From Gnetum montanum (lineage: Eukaryota > Streptophyta > Gnetopsida > Gnetales > Gnetaceae), in contig MNCI01023302.1 in assembly GCA_015680685.1 (NCBI GenBank), positions 184,330 to 248,329 on the forward strand: a stretch of DNA of 64,000 nt. The letters are read 5' to 3'. Positions 37,202-49,044 of the stretch are shown here, piece after piece. The first letter of the stretch is position 1, and each line of letters opens with the position of its first letter. The notes below the pieces were generated by a model. That model ran no database searches. It was not told where the DNA came from and was given only the letters and a program-made list of their open reading frames with translations. The position numbers and the translations under genes were made by a program.

Positions 37202-37240
37202 GGGGCCCAACAAGGCTAGGATGATGATGATTAATAATAC
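37202..37240 (+). repeat. Second LINE/SINE 3' tail
   Basis: gcccaacaaggctaggatga followed by tgatgattaata repeats the tail ending the LINE remnant at 37195. It may be another truncated insertion or a local duplication. Confidence 0.45.
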
Positions 37241-37264
37241 TAATATTTTTAGTATTAATACATC

Positions 37265-37410
37265 TAGATGAATATTTTTAGTAACATAATATTTACCTCC
37301 ATAACACTTTGATAGAAATTTGTTCGTAACTCAACATTATCTATTGGAATCAAACCCATGACTTAGAGTTTCCAAATCAAGAGTCTTACCACTAGGCTAA
37401 CACCTCATTA
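37265..37410 (-). repeat. tRNA-derived SINE copy
   Basis: On the minus strand it starts tgaggtgttagcctagtggt (A-box-like), carries catgggtttgattcc (B-box-like) about 40 bases on, and ends in AT-rich sequence. Best preserved copy of the family in the window. Confidence 0.65.
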
Positions 37411-37424
37411 TATTCTTTTAAGTT

Positions 37425-37510
37425 CTAATGTGTTAATGATAGGTGGCTCAAGTGGTTAGCTCATTATCTTATTAATAATATTTTTGAAGTCATACTTAAG
37501 GTATCATTAT
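37425..37510 (+). repeat. SINE-like fragment of a second type
   Basis: aatgataggtggctcaagtg and the following gttagctc are shared with 58697-58740 (gataggtagcttaagtggttag). The A-box-like head is clear; the B box is not. Confidence 0.4.
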
Positions 37511-37810
37511 ATATCTTTATAATTTTTTTTAAAAGTATCCTATTCATGTGTACTTATAGTCATTCTTTAGGTTCCACTACCCACCACCCACCTCCCCACT
37601 TTATGTTCTAAAGTACTATGACAAAGATATGTCTTAGGTGTATTTACAATTAATTATTTTAGGTTTTAACACCATCTAAAATGACAGCATACAAGGAAGG
37701 TTGAAAAAGATAATTTATCTATTGCATTTTTGTGAACAAGTTGTGAAACTTATTAACTCTTATTGTAATTTGTTTGTGGTTTCTCTTTATAAGAAACCTT
37801 TAGTAAAAAG

Positions 37811-37862
37811 CCATCATCATCATTATCCTAGCCTTGTCCCAACAAAATGGAGTCAACTACCT
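37811..37862 (-). repeat. Au-SINE-like 3' end
   Basis: On the minus strand it reads tagttgactccattttgttg, then ggacaaggctaggataatga with further atg repeats. This resembles the conserved 3' end of plant Au SINEs (...GTTGGGATAAGGCT plus a short-repeat tail). Also at 59165-59215. Confidence 0.5.
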
Positions 37863-38058
37863 ATAAGAAAAGGTTTTTAAGATTGGTTGTAAGAATAAAA
37901 CTCAAAAGGCATCTCAAAACCATTAGACTTTTCCTTTTTATATCAATCAAAGGGATAGATCAATAAAAGAAAATTGCAAAAGTCTAAAAGTAATTGTTAG
38001 TGATAGAATTTGGAAGTTAAAGCTTTGTCAACCTAGAAATTGTATTTATACTAACTTA
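37863..38058. other. Unassigned AT-rich DNA
   Basis: No gene or repeat recognised between the SINE tail and the hairpin. Confidence 0.3.
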
Positions 38059-38474
38059 GATATATATATATCTCTCTCAATTGATCGAGATGATTTTAAA
38101 TAAGATGATTTTAACCAAGCCCCACTATTGGACAATGTAATAAGATATCTAAAAACGGAATCACTCATCCATCCTCTATTTCTCAATCCCTTTCCCATTT
38201 TAGTTTTATCCAATCATTCAATTTTGTTTTGTCTTTGTTTGTTAATGGCATTTTTGAGCATTATTTATGCGAGAGATTTATTTCTCAAAAATGAGCAAAC
38301 AGAGACAAAACAAACTTGACCAAGAGGGTAAAACTAAATTGGGAAAAAAGTCGAGAAATAGAGAATGGATGAGTGATTCCATTTTTAGATTTCTTGTACC
38401 TCGTTTCAGGCTTGGTTAAAATCATCTTATTTAAAATCATCTCAACCACTTGATAGATATATATATATATATAT
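38059..38474. repeat. Long inverted repeat (hairpin), MITE-like
   Basis: The left arm (38059 to about 38257) and the right arm (about 38282 to 38474) are reverse complements over almost their whole length: gatgattttaaataagatga, aaccaagcc, ggaatcactcatcca, tctatttctc and tttgttttgtct on the left recur reversed on the right. An inner palindrome around atttttgag/ctcaaaaat closes it over a loop of about 25 bases. The ends are AT microsatellite (tatatata). No transposase is encoded. A MITE or fold-back element fits; a hairpin-RNA locus is the alternative. Confidence 0.75.
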
Positions 38475-38624
38475 TTTTCACCCCCCTTCGCCATCGCCAG
38501 ATGTGTTGCCTAACACAATTCAAAAAAGGAATTAATTAAATAAGATACAATCTCTTCTTACCTATCATTGTTCTAGCAAATTTTATTGGTCCCACCATTG
38601 CCCAACAATGATGGGATGGATACA

Positions 38625-38739
38625 TCATCTAAATATGGTTATAATCATCTAAATATGGTTATAATCATCTAAATATGGTTATAATCATCTAAATATGCCT
38701 CGCACAAACCAAGCTATATGCCTCGCACAAACCAAGCTA
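38625..38739 (+). repeat. Two adjacent minisatellites
   Basis: A 20-bp unit (tcatctaaatatggttataa) is repeated three times plus 13 bp (38625-38697). It overlaps the start of a 23-bp unit beginning tatgcctcgcacaaacc, repeated twice (38694-38739). Copies are identical as far as I can see, so the expansion is recent. Non-coding. Confidence 0.85.
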
Positions 38740-40045
38740 TAAATGATAATAAAAATTTAGGTTTTATCCTTCTTCCAAATGAATTATGTATCTTAGAAGT
38801 TATTTTTTTAAAATTTGAAGATCGTCTTGAAATTTTTTACAACGCTGAAGATCTTGAAATTTTCTTTAAAATCTAGTGATCTTGAAATTTTTTGATCGCA
38901 AGATTTGAAAATTTTTCTAGATTATGAATTCCTAATTTTTACCATAAAGATGGTGTTAATCTCAAATTTTTGAAGACTCAACCACTCCAGTGTTGCATAT
39001 CTAAAAGTTTTAGGCGAATTGCTAATTTTTCCAAAAAAAAAAACCTATTTAGATCTCAAATATTTTTTTAAAAGCTCCACTCATGTATATGTATATATAA
39101 ATTTTAATTGATTTATTGGCTGTCTGCATATGTCTAATTTCCTGTCTCCAAGTACAACACGCTGTAAAAAACATAAAAATTGAGATCAGGCAGCTTGAAC
39201 ATTCATAAATGGGAAGCAATAATGAAGTCGCAGACACTGGCTGAAGATAAAAGAAATCGAACCCCAGACACACATTCCATGGAAAAATATTATCTGAAGC
39301 AAATATAAAAAGTTGGTATGTTTATGAACCTAAACATCTCAATTTAATCCTGTTGATTTTAAGATATTGAAGAACAAAACATGCATAAATTATGATCATG
39401 TTTATATAGAAACGCGTAAATAAAATCAAATTTCAGAATATCCTTTGTCCTTTTCTATTTGAATGCTATTAAAGATGAAAATTTTTTTCTTTTTTTTTTA
39501 ATAAAGTTAATAACACAACCCTGCCCACCCAATATAATCATGTCCTCTCTCTAGTTTGTCCTCGAAGATGTTTTCACATTCTTCGATATAACAAAGAGTT
39601 GATTCAATGAGTAAAGAAAGCATGTGTTATAATAAATTTTTATTTTTCTAATTAATTCTACATTTATTTATGCCCCGTGTACTTCGTCCATTCTAAACAC
39701 ATTTATGGAATCCAATGCATTCTGACCAAAAGCAAGACAATCACTTGGCATTCATAACACATGCCACTACAGCTATTTGTTTCACCTTACTTTCAAATAG
39801 CATGTTAGAATTAAAAGCCTCAGCAAGATATAAATGGTAGTTTAAAACTAATCTCAATTTTCTTTGCAAGTGCATGGCACAAGACAATAGCCTCATTTGA
39901 TGAAATATAAAGCTTAGAAATAAAATACACTCTACGTGCAACTAGTGATTGAACAACACCAATTGCAGGTTAAAACCAAAAAAGTTCGCCGATTTTCCAT
40001 CAACTATTGAAACCATAAATATATTGCATCCAAAAAGATTCTTAT
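38740..40045. other. 3' flank of the tryptophanyl-tRNA synthetase gene
   Basis: No other gene supported. It should include the 3' UTR: AATAAA-type signals on the minus strand lie near 39639-39644 and 39663-39668, roughly 380-400 bases past the stop. Further on it is AT-rich with several short aaattttt stretches at 38800-39010. The UTR end is a guess. Confidence 0.35.
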
Positions 40046-43000
40046 TCACCCAAACATATTAGGAAGTGGCCTTGCAGACATGAATGTGTCCACCATCTGC
40101 AAACACACAACAAAAAACAGGATAAACGGAGAACAAAAGCAATAAATCCAAAAGAAAAAAGTCCTATAACTACACTATTTCTCTATTTTGGATGGCAACA
40201 AAACTGAGCGAGAGCAGCATCTCGGAATTTAAAAAAAAAAAATCAGAACATGTCATGAGTAGGCGATATGTGCTTCACTCATCTTGCCATTGCCTTTTGT
40301 TAAATTAGCATGGGTTTGAGGAATAAGATACCTCCTCCGTCACTGCAGCTCGAGCCTTCCGATGACGTTCAACCAAATCTGTCAGGGTTTCAATCAGACG
40401 CTTTTTAACCTCTCCAGTTAGCATTCTTCCGGCCCCATATTCCTGGTTTGAAATAAAAGATGCCAAAACTTCACTCAAGAAGGTAATCCCAGCAACAATG
40501 TGACACAAACAAATTAATCATTGCAGCAAAAATTGTGCACGTTTCATCGTTTGGAACATGATAATTTTGCAAAAATCAGCCACATAAAATATAAGTTCAG
40601 TGAAATAACTAAAAAATAACTTACAGTTTTAATATGTTCTAATTCTTTGTCGTCATCAAGGAAGAAGCTTAGATACTTGACTGAAATATCCACCTAGGTA
40701 GCCAGCACCCACCAGACGGTCATAAGCAGTTAGCTTCAAAAACCAATGCTAATTTACTTAATTTACCGAACACTTTTTTATATTCAAAAAATAAAAAACA
40801 ATACCAAGGCCCTGGATTATCGAATTGTCATGTACGTTTTCTAGAAACTCAGATATCTACACAATATACTTAGGGAATCATAATAGAGACAGGTTTTGCG
40901 TGTGCATATAACTACTGTTCTACATGTTTGACGCAAATACCAACTCTTTCTGCATACTCTAAATATGACCAAAAGCTATTTTGAGTGACAAGCTATATTC
41001 AGAAAGTCAAATAGAAGTTTAAAATTAACACTATATTTATGAAAAGCAAATCCTGAATCGTAACATAAGTTTGGACACTGTTCTTACAGCACTAACATTG
41101 AATGGAGTAAAAATGATACCTCAAGGTTTGCTCCAAACTTTCTATGTAGTTCTATTGTATCACCACCTCCTGAAAAAGCATATTTATTAACCTGCCAAGA
41201 AAAAAGGGGGAAAAAGCTCGGGAATGTCACTAAAACTGGTATCGCTGGTCAAATACGTATTTCAATAATAGATTTCAACAGTAGAAAACATTATTGCACA
41301 ATAACAATTGTTGTTAACTAAATCAAAAGAGGAAAAATGATATGCATATATGGGTCCGGAAGTGCAAATGGAAGATATAACAAATAAGTGCCAAGCTCTT
41401 GCATTATGAAGATAATTCTGAGATGTAGTGCATGTAAAAGGACCAAACAAATATTTATCTCACGGCTGATGCTGGCTGTCTTGGCAACCTGACAACCACA
41501 GAAATCAATTGCCAATAATGGACAGATAACCAGATATATCTGATGGGTGATGGGGCAAAGTTTGAAACCAATTGATGTTAATTGGCAATCACACTAGCAA
41601 GAAAATAACACTGACCTAAAAACCTGTGGTTTTTAATTTAACTGATTTCATGCATCTAAAGTTTTACTCTTGGCTTTATAATCTAAAAAATTAAGACCTA
41701 TTTCCAAAAAACAATTCACAGATTTCATGAATCAATGCACAATTTAGTTGGGATTCATACACTCATAATTATCAGAAGAAAGCCATTTTAACTAAGTGCT
41801 TCATACCTTGTTCTTTATATCTTTTGCAGAATCAGTTACATAAATTGCCGAATTAGAATCACTTGCAGACATTTTCCCTGTCTCCCCCTGAAACAGAAAA
41901 AAATGAACCAAACCTAAGATAATCAGCATTGTAAAATAAACATCACGTAAAAAATAAGAAAAGATCTGCATCAAACGAATTCCATTGCTATTTATGTCAA
42001 TAAAAAAGCAGTTTAACACAGATAAGAAAAAACCCTATTCAACAATGACAAATACGATGAGAGTTTAGTTGTGTCCTTCAAGAAGAAAATGAAAAAAAAA
42101 AATTTTATAAAAGCAGAACATATAATTATTTAAATTTCCAGAAATGGAACCTGAAGTGCAGGAAAAAACGAGGACAAAATTAAAGCCGGCTTTTGAAATC
42201 CAATTCTTGGTGCAACATCCCGTGTCATCCGAAAATAAGGATCCTGCATACAGAAAATATGAAGGCACTTTACCAATGATAAATTTTTATTTTTATTTTT
42301 ATTTTTTTGGTTTCTTGATGCCAAATTTAAATTTGACGAATGAAAAACAGTGTTAGAATAGATCCAATCTTTCATCAATTCTTGTCAGGCCTTCATGTCT
42401 CAAGTTAGTTTTCAAGAAAGAATTACCTTTCAATCAGGAGTTAGTTGCAATAATCGTAGTCTAAAATGCTGCAAGATATTGAACACAAAAATATGGAGCA
42501 AAATTTGTTGCAGAACTGTTGAAAACCAAAAGAATATCGAAGAGAAACATATCCATGGATCACTAAAAAATGTTTGGAAATAGGTGTGAAGATTTGACAG
42601 CATGCATATAGATACCTAGTTTTATGATTAGGGTTGTATCTATTAATTAGCTCATCAGTTCAAGTCCCACCCATGATACCTCGGTACCCAAGAAAAAAGT
42701 TCTCAAAGGCTGATGCCATGCAGGCGAGCTTGCCATAAAAAATATTACCAAATACCAACCAATAACGTATCCAAGATAATGATGGAACAAACATGAGAAG
42801 AATTAATTAATTTCTTTAACAGTAAAAATAGCATGATGAATCATATGTAGTGCTTCAGTGTTAAGCATGATATTATTAACAGGGAAACTGGTATGTTCAC
42901 GTGTTCTATTTCATCAAGCTCTTATAATTAGAATAAACGAGCACATGCATCAATTACCTGATCAATGGCACATGGAATCAAACATCTCAAATCCTTCTTC

Positions 43001-46000
43001 TTCCCAAACAAATGAGGAAATGAAGTTGCAAAAGATGGTGCTGCCTGCACTCGATACTTTTACCATATCAGACATTGCACCCTGAAAAACTGTTTTAACA
43101 AAATAACAAACTCATAAAATGGAATGTATACAGCCACCAAACCTGAATTGGCGGGAAAAAGACCTTTCCTATGTGATCTTCCCCAGTGAAACCAAATATT
43201 GCTCTGACCTGCCATAGAAATCCAAAAATAAATGATGACATTGTCTAAGGAAAAAAATACAAATTTAACTATTCTTGTTTTATACATCAAGGAATTTTTT
43301 GATATGGAAAATACAAATAATTGTAAATTAGGAACAAAGTTGTTTTCGTATAGCTAATTAGGCTCTCTATAAAACCAAGAGCTAATTCGATTTCCATTTA
43401 GTTATGAACAAAAGCAAGCTCAGAGATAGCTTCACATAAGTATTCAATTTATCTCCAAAAACTGTACAGCATCAGCTAACATGTGTTATATATATATATC
43501 CCTCAGACACGTGCATGACACCTGGGGACACAATAAAATAATACATTCAAGGACTATAGACAACCAACCAAAGAAACAATCATCATCAGATCCTTCACCT
43601 ACCTTAACGGGTTAGCCCTTGTTGTTGGGATAAAGGCACCAAGATGATGATGATTAAAAATGTTCTTTGCTACCCCCATTGTTCTCATCCTAAAACTAGC
43701 TTTTAAGAGTTAGTCCATCCATATTCATTCTCCTTTCCTCTTTCTTTTCAACCCAGTGATTAACCTAAGTACTATTTATCTCTCTCTTTTTAATCCTTAA
43801 GAAATTAACTGCAACTTATAATGACTCTAATATAATTTGAAACATTTTCCAAGAAACAAAATGCAAGCTATGTATGGTACAATTTAATCATACCAATTAT
43901 AAAAATCAAGAGATGACAGACCACAAATATTTTTAACATTATATAGAAGTGTTTAACTATTTGAAATCAACATTCCGTTTCATTTTTAAAAAATATATAT
44001 TAATATCTATTTCAGTGTAATGCAATGAATAAAAGAAACATGATAAATTTACTAAATCTGAAAAGAAGTGGTGATTTTTGTCAGTCTTAGTGTTTTCAGG
44101 ATGGCCAACTCATGTGGTACGTCCCAGTCACATAACAATGTGGCCAATTGTTGTTGCATAGAAACTCCAATAGAAATGCCACAGAAATTTCTAATGCATC
44201 ACTAATTATAGCAATGATCAACAACTCATTACTTGATCAAGAATGCCTTTGTAATGGATATAACAAATCAACGGCTCTGCCTACTCCACAAAATACAGTA
44301 CCTATTTTTGACAAGATTAAAATGTCCATATAATAGCACTCTACTGTCCTTCAACAGCCTCTATTCAAGCAAAGATCCACAGCCCATTATGTCTAATATA
44401 ATAACCTTTTTTTTCCTTTTGTGTAAAATGCCCCCAAAAATCAATAATCAGATTGGGAAAAAGATGCAATCAATTTTTTTAATGAAAAAGAATAAGAAGA
44501 AGACTGATAAGAACTTAAGCAAATTCTTACCTGATTTAACGTCACACATTTAGAAATTCTGACAACATTTCTGTAGAAATCACTGAACCATTGAAAAAGA
44601 CAAAAAAGCATTGTTTCAGTTACCTCTCTAATAATCAAATTAGCACAAGAAGCATGTTAAACACATGCATTTAAAAAGTTATGATTGATCAGTAAAAGAA
44701 AAGATATAATGTTTAGAACAATTAGAACATGGATTTCAACCCCAATGCTTAAGATGATAAAGCTTTTGAGAATCAGTTACAAAATAACAAACTCTGTGAA
44801 ATTGCCAAACAGGAAAAAAATATTCCAATATATTCAAAATACATGCACATCTAAAATAGGAGATCGAATACTTGCTTACCCTCCAAAATAATTAAAATCA
44901 GAAAAAATGAATGTTCTAGAGACATCAAACCCGCATGCAATTATGTCTTTGGCATTTTCACGAGCAAGCCTCTCACTTTCTTCAATTGTCAGATTCTTCC
45001 ACATACATTTTTCATCATCAGTTAATTGAATGACAAGTGGCACTTTGAACACATCTTGTAAATATCTGAATTCAAAGTAATGCAGCACAAGTTCAAGTAT
45101 ATTCACAAAAGTGGGAACATAACATTTCAAAACAAAAACTCTTTCCACACTGGATAATCAAATACACAAATAGTCAGAAAGTCAATTGGTTTCTTACGTT
45201 TGTCTGTTCCATCCTAAATGTTAACTTCATAGTGTGAATTTGCAAAACGTTTTACACATTTTGCCCTCTTTTAAACATAAAATACTTAGAAAATTTTTAA
45301 ATGCAAGTCTTAAAAAACTTGAGAATATTCTAAATCCTGTCACAATGACATGCAAGATTTTCCAAAAATGTCATTGATTAACAATTATCATAATTGTTAA
45401 TTTAGCTATTATCAAATTGGTAATGATTGATATAAAGGTCCACTTAGGCCAGTAAAGGGAGAAGGTGAAATCATTGACTGTATTTGCTTCATGATAGCTG
45501 CAACTAGTGGCATTTAGGTCATATTGTTGGCTTTGCTGAGAAAAATCACTATTCATTTTCAATTATTCATATGCCTACTTTTCCTGAAGAATGAATCAAC
45601 TACGGAAAGTTCAACAGAGTAAAAAAAAACACAGTATGTTAATCCAAGTATATTTTGACTTGTTGCACAGAGTTGTTGCAAAGTAACTGCTTGCATAATT
45701 TATCTGTGGACAAGAATAGGAAAGCTAGATTGAGCACAATGAAAATAATGCCTTAACTCTTTCTGTTAGTCCTGTAGACACCAATCAACTTTTAATTCAA
45801 TTGAAAGCTGGTTATGCATAAGTTTTAAAATCATTTTGGTAATAGTCCAATGAAGTTTTTATCCTTTTAAAAGAACCCAGGCCAATTTTAACAACTTTAC
45901 TAACAAATGGCTTCCCTTTCTTCAGCAAGTCCTTTCCTATGTAATGGAATTTTTTATTTAACTTTTGAATGAAATCTTTTTTTTAACACTAATTTAATTT

Positions 46001-47300
46001 TTTGATGTAATACTTTTATATACTTTTGGTATAAACATAGATGTCATCTGATTTACTTTTAATAGCAAATGTGGTATTGAATATGGATGAAACAAAAGAT
46101 GGAAACGAAATTTGCGGATAATAGTGCAAATAGGATAAAAAAGATTTCACTTTGGAAGATATTCGGAGAGTTTAATCTACAATGATATTAGAAATATTTT
46201 TATGAATTTGACATGCAGAATAAATATTTACAAGTAAACTTTTGGCTAAAATTTTAGCAGCTCGTCATGAAAAAATTTTATGACAGGCAGGTTGGACTTC
46301 CAATTCACACCCCTCAAGTCCACTTATGGTCTCTATTTCTATAGTTTGCATTATAAAAATCCATTGGGTGCGGTGCACTCAAATATTTGCTGAAATAAAC
46401 TGTCTATTAAGCAACCTGTAATGGTAATAGACGTATTGCTATTTCACGAGCAGGCCGCATTAGCAGGGATATGCTTATAAAATATTCTGAAGAAGGATCA
46501 TTTGGCCCTGCATATTTCTCAATCCAATTAAGTCTTTGTACTTTGAATCACCTTAATACAACTAGGTTTGTAGCCATTTGTGGAATCGTACAAGCATACA
46601 TTGCACGAAAGTCTTCAAATAGATAAAAGGAAAGTAAAACATTAACATACTTTGTGAACATAAACGGAATCAAATGTCCAAGGTGCAGCGCCTCCGATGA
46701 AGGTCCTCTACCAGTATATAAATAAAACTTCTGCCCACTCTCGACGGCATCAAGAATCTTGTCAAAATCCCTACCACAACCAGCAAACCGCAAGCAAAAA
46801 CCCCACCAATGAGACACATTGTACGCAAAATCAATACGGCCAAAGAATGACAATTAGAAGCACAACGAAAACCATTTGAAAATGATTTCCATCTCATACT
46901 AGAAATTGCAATGAACAAAAGTATAGATTCAATTACCCGATCAAACCACAACAACTCAACTACCGAGCTGAAAGAGACAAAACGACATCGAAATCTCTAA
47001 AACTGCCGCGAGAAAATGCCATTTACAAAAGAAGAAGGAAAAATCCATGGCAAAAAGCAAACACCTGTGCGCGAAAAACACGCCACGGCGGAGAAAAACA
47101 TGTGCAGGTTTTCCAGTGAGGCGTTCCACTCTCTGAACCACGGATTCATGGAGTTTTTGACATCCGAATTTCTCGATGAGCTTGTCGTAATCGATCTTTC
47201 CGCCATCCTTAGCACTCACTTCCCATGGAGTAACCACTTGCTCGTCTGTTGTTGCTTCACCGTCCACCGATTTCTCGTCATTTTCACCCGAGCCGTCCAT
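40046..47300 (-). CDS. TrpRS: Tryptophan--tRNA ligase, cytosolic type (12 exons)
   Basis: Charges tRNA-Trp with tryptophan for cytosolic translation. Exons (minus strand): 47300-47065, 46770-46651, 45065-44880, 44582-44531, 43208-43143, 43044-42958, 42243-42151, 41887-41807, 41191-41120, 40693-40625, 40442-40332, 40096-40046 including TGA. All introns are GT-AG (98-1585 bp) and the phases fit, giving 1224 bp, 407 residues, the usual length for plant cytosolic enzymes. The N-terminus (1-75) has [19 protein letters not shown]; the class I HIGH-type motif is HLGH (108-111) after [18 protein letters not shown] lies at 246-254; the KMSKS loop is KMSAS (285-289); the anticodon-binding C-terminus includes [12 protein letters not shown] (about 359-370) and ends MFG. 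No WHEP domain. The start ATG has A at -3 and G at +4 and is the first ATG in the 5' region. It appears intact. Confidence 0.96.
42620..42710 (+). repeat. tRNA-like fragment in intron 6 of the synthetase gene
   Basis: attagctcatcagttcaagt followed by cccaccc resembles the B-box region of a tRNA-derived SINE. Too short and incomplete for a tRNA gene. Confidence 0.35.
43600..43657 (+). repeat. SINE 3'-tail fragment in intron 4 of the synthetase gene
   Basis: ttgttgttgggataaaggca followed by ccaagatgatgatgatt carries the same 3' end as the Au-SINE-like pieces at 37811 and 59165, in the opposite orientation to the host gene. Confidence 0.45.
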
Positions 47301-47540
47301 GCTTCTTCGGTGATATCCAGCAATCTGTTGCTGTTTTGGTAATTCGTTACAGACGTTGGATTGAGCAATTTCGTATGTTTCAGAAAAGCTGAATTTTCCG
47401 CAGAAAAACGCAACAATTGTTGCAGTGCGGATGGAGCTCCTGAACAAAGTTATAACAGAAGCCGTAGCTGCTTCAATAGGGCTCGCTGGTTTGGATGAAA
47501 CGCGGTGGCTTAAATTTTCCAGATTCTTCTTCTCAGCGAA
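47301..47540 (-). other. 5' leader of the synthetase gene with an open, ATG-less frame
   Basis: The frame of the start codon stays open upstream to a TAG at about 47538-47540 (80 codons) but contains no ATG, and no ATG occurs in any frame on this strand in the interval. A CTG at 47522-47520 has A at -3 and G at +4. Started there, the extension would be 74 residues, rich in Ser, Ala, Thr and Arg with few acidic residues (for example RVSSKPASPIEAATA and FRSSIRTATIVAFF), like an organelle transit peptide. Whether it is translated cannot be told from DNA. Confidence 0.5.
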
Positions 47541-47586
47541 CTAGCGTAGGGGCAACCCTCAAATTTAACAACTGTCTAAATACTGG

Positions 47587-47597
47587 CTTATATTTTA
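47587..47597 (-). promoter_or_regulatory. Possible TATA element of the synthetase gene
   Basis: On the minus strand it reads aaatataagcc, about 65 bases before the CTG and 290 before the ATG. Assigned by position only. Confidence 0.3.
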
Positions 47598-47949
47598 AGG
47601 TTGCCACGCTGCTAGTTTTGCCAAAGTTTACCGGATTGACCTAAAAAAAATCTTGATAGCACAGGGCTTTCTGGGTTAGTTTAAATAAATTTTTGGTCAT
47701 AACGGTATGGAAGCTTTTCAGGTACGGTAAATAATTTTACAGGTTATAACAGCAAGGCTTCTGGTCCCGATAAATAATATAAATCCCTTGCAATGCAAGA
47801 GAGTATGTGATACAGAGTTCTTTGGTCACATAAAAATTTAATTGTAAGTTTTTATTTTTTTGAATGATAAAGATCCTCTCAGCTAATATATAGTTAATTT
47901 TATTTTTTTTGTTAAAAATACTTTCATAATACATAGTTATGTTAGTGAT
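47598..47949. other. Upstream region of the synthetase gene
   Basis: Between the putative TATA element and a SINE. AT-rich; contains no recognised gene. Probably promoter-distal sequence. Confidence 0.3.
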
Positions 47950-48095
47950 TAATCTATTAGTTTAGTGGCAAGATTATTGATTTGAAAGTTCTAAGTCATG
48001 GATTCAATTCTTGTGAACCAAAAGAGTTATAAAGTTCTAATTGAACTATATTATAATTATTTCAGGTTCCAACTACCCCTCCCCAATTATCACTT
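47950..48095 (+). repeat. tRNA-derived SINE copy
   Basis: Has an A-box-like ttagtttagtggcaag and a B-box-like catggattcaattc, then agttataaagttctaattga shared with 35746-35885. It ends near caggttccaactacccc. Confidence 0.6.
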
Positions 48096-48243
48096 ATTTT
48101 ATGTTAAACTTAATATCTAAATATTTATAGCCTCTATTCCTATACTAATCAACTACCCATTGTAATAAATCAATATACAATCCTTATTGGCCTATTTTCT
48201 AACTTCTTAATCTTGCTTCCCACTTGTTTCAATATAAACCTAG

Positions 48244-49044
48244 TGATGAGAGCGCTTACTCTAGCGGTTTATTCTAATTATTAGAGTGATCCCAAGCCTA
48301 TAAATACAATGCCCAGGCACACAATTGAAAAAGAAGTTTTTTAGCAGTCTTGTAGTTTGTTTGAAAGTTAAAGTATTTTCCAAGTGCCTGCAACAGAAGG
48401 TCTAAGTTTGGACGGATCTTTATTCAAGCATTGTGTACCTGACCACACCTTGTGTACCGCAATAAAGACAAGCTCTTCGATTCATCCTTGCAGCACTTGA
48501 GATTTGTCTTCTTACGTATTTCTTTTATTTTATTTTCTTATGCATTTATTTTATACACTTTGCATTTCTGTTATTAGCACAGCAATTCATTTTGATCAAA
48601 TAAGCAAATCATTAAATTACATAGCACGACTGCTTCGAGCATACGTGTAATGCTTAGTAACCCAGTAACAATTAGCGTTTGGTAATCCCAGCAGTGTTGC
48701 ACTGGTTCAGGATGTGTACCGCAAGTGAGAATGGATACTGATGTTAAGATTAGTTAAAGCCTAGTTAATCAGTAGTTAAATTAAATTAATCACTTAGTTA
48801 TCTCTCTCTCTCCTCCTTTATTAGCAGTAGGATATAAAAACATAAAAGCTATAAAAATCATATGCCTCAAGCTTACTTAACCATACAATCGTGACATACA
48901 AGTAAGTTTGGGAAGACAATGATTAACCAACCCGTCCTTGTTCCACGAGGGCGCATAAACACTTAGTCATTGGAATTCAACTGAATTGTGCATGAAACGC
49001 TCGTATTCGTATGGTTGAGTATAGGGGTACCTTGCCGCTCATCA
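48244..49044 (+). repeat. 5' LTR of gypsy element 2
   Basis: 801 bp, TG...CA. The TATA box (48299-48306) is preceded by one copy of the 34-bp U3 repeat (48250-48283) that is present four times in the 3' LTR. Ends gccgctcatca, directly before the primer site. Confidence 0.92.
48299..48306 (+). promoter_or_regulatory. TATA box of the 5' LTR, gypsy element 2
   Basis: agcctataaatacaatgccc. The equivalent in the 3' LTR (about 57503) has become aataaata, so the two LTR promoters may differ. Confidence 0.6.

Noticed and set aside
37330-37410. A tRNA gene
   Set aside because: Box A and box B words are present, but there is no acceptor stem, no anticodon arm and no terminator; several copies with a shared tail identify a SINE.
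38625-38739. CRISPR-like array
   Set aside because: The repeats are directly tandem without spacers and the DNA is eukaryotic.
41262-42583. Open frames between synthetase exons on both strands
   Set aside because: They extend exons into introns or lie opposite them; the exon borders with GT-AG and matching phase account for the coding part.
47016-47342. 108-codon plus-strand frame over the synthetase first exon
   Set aside because: Antisense shadow of exon 1, which is supported by protein similarity and splicing.
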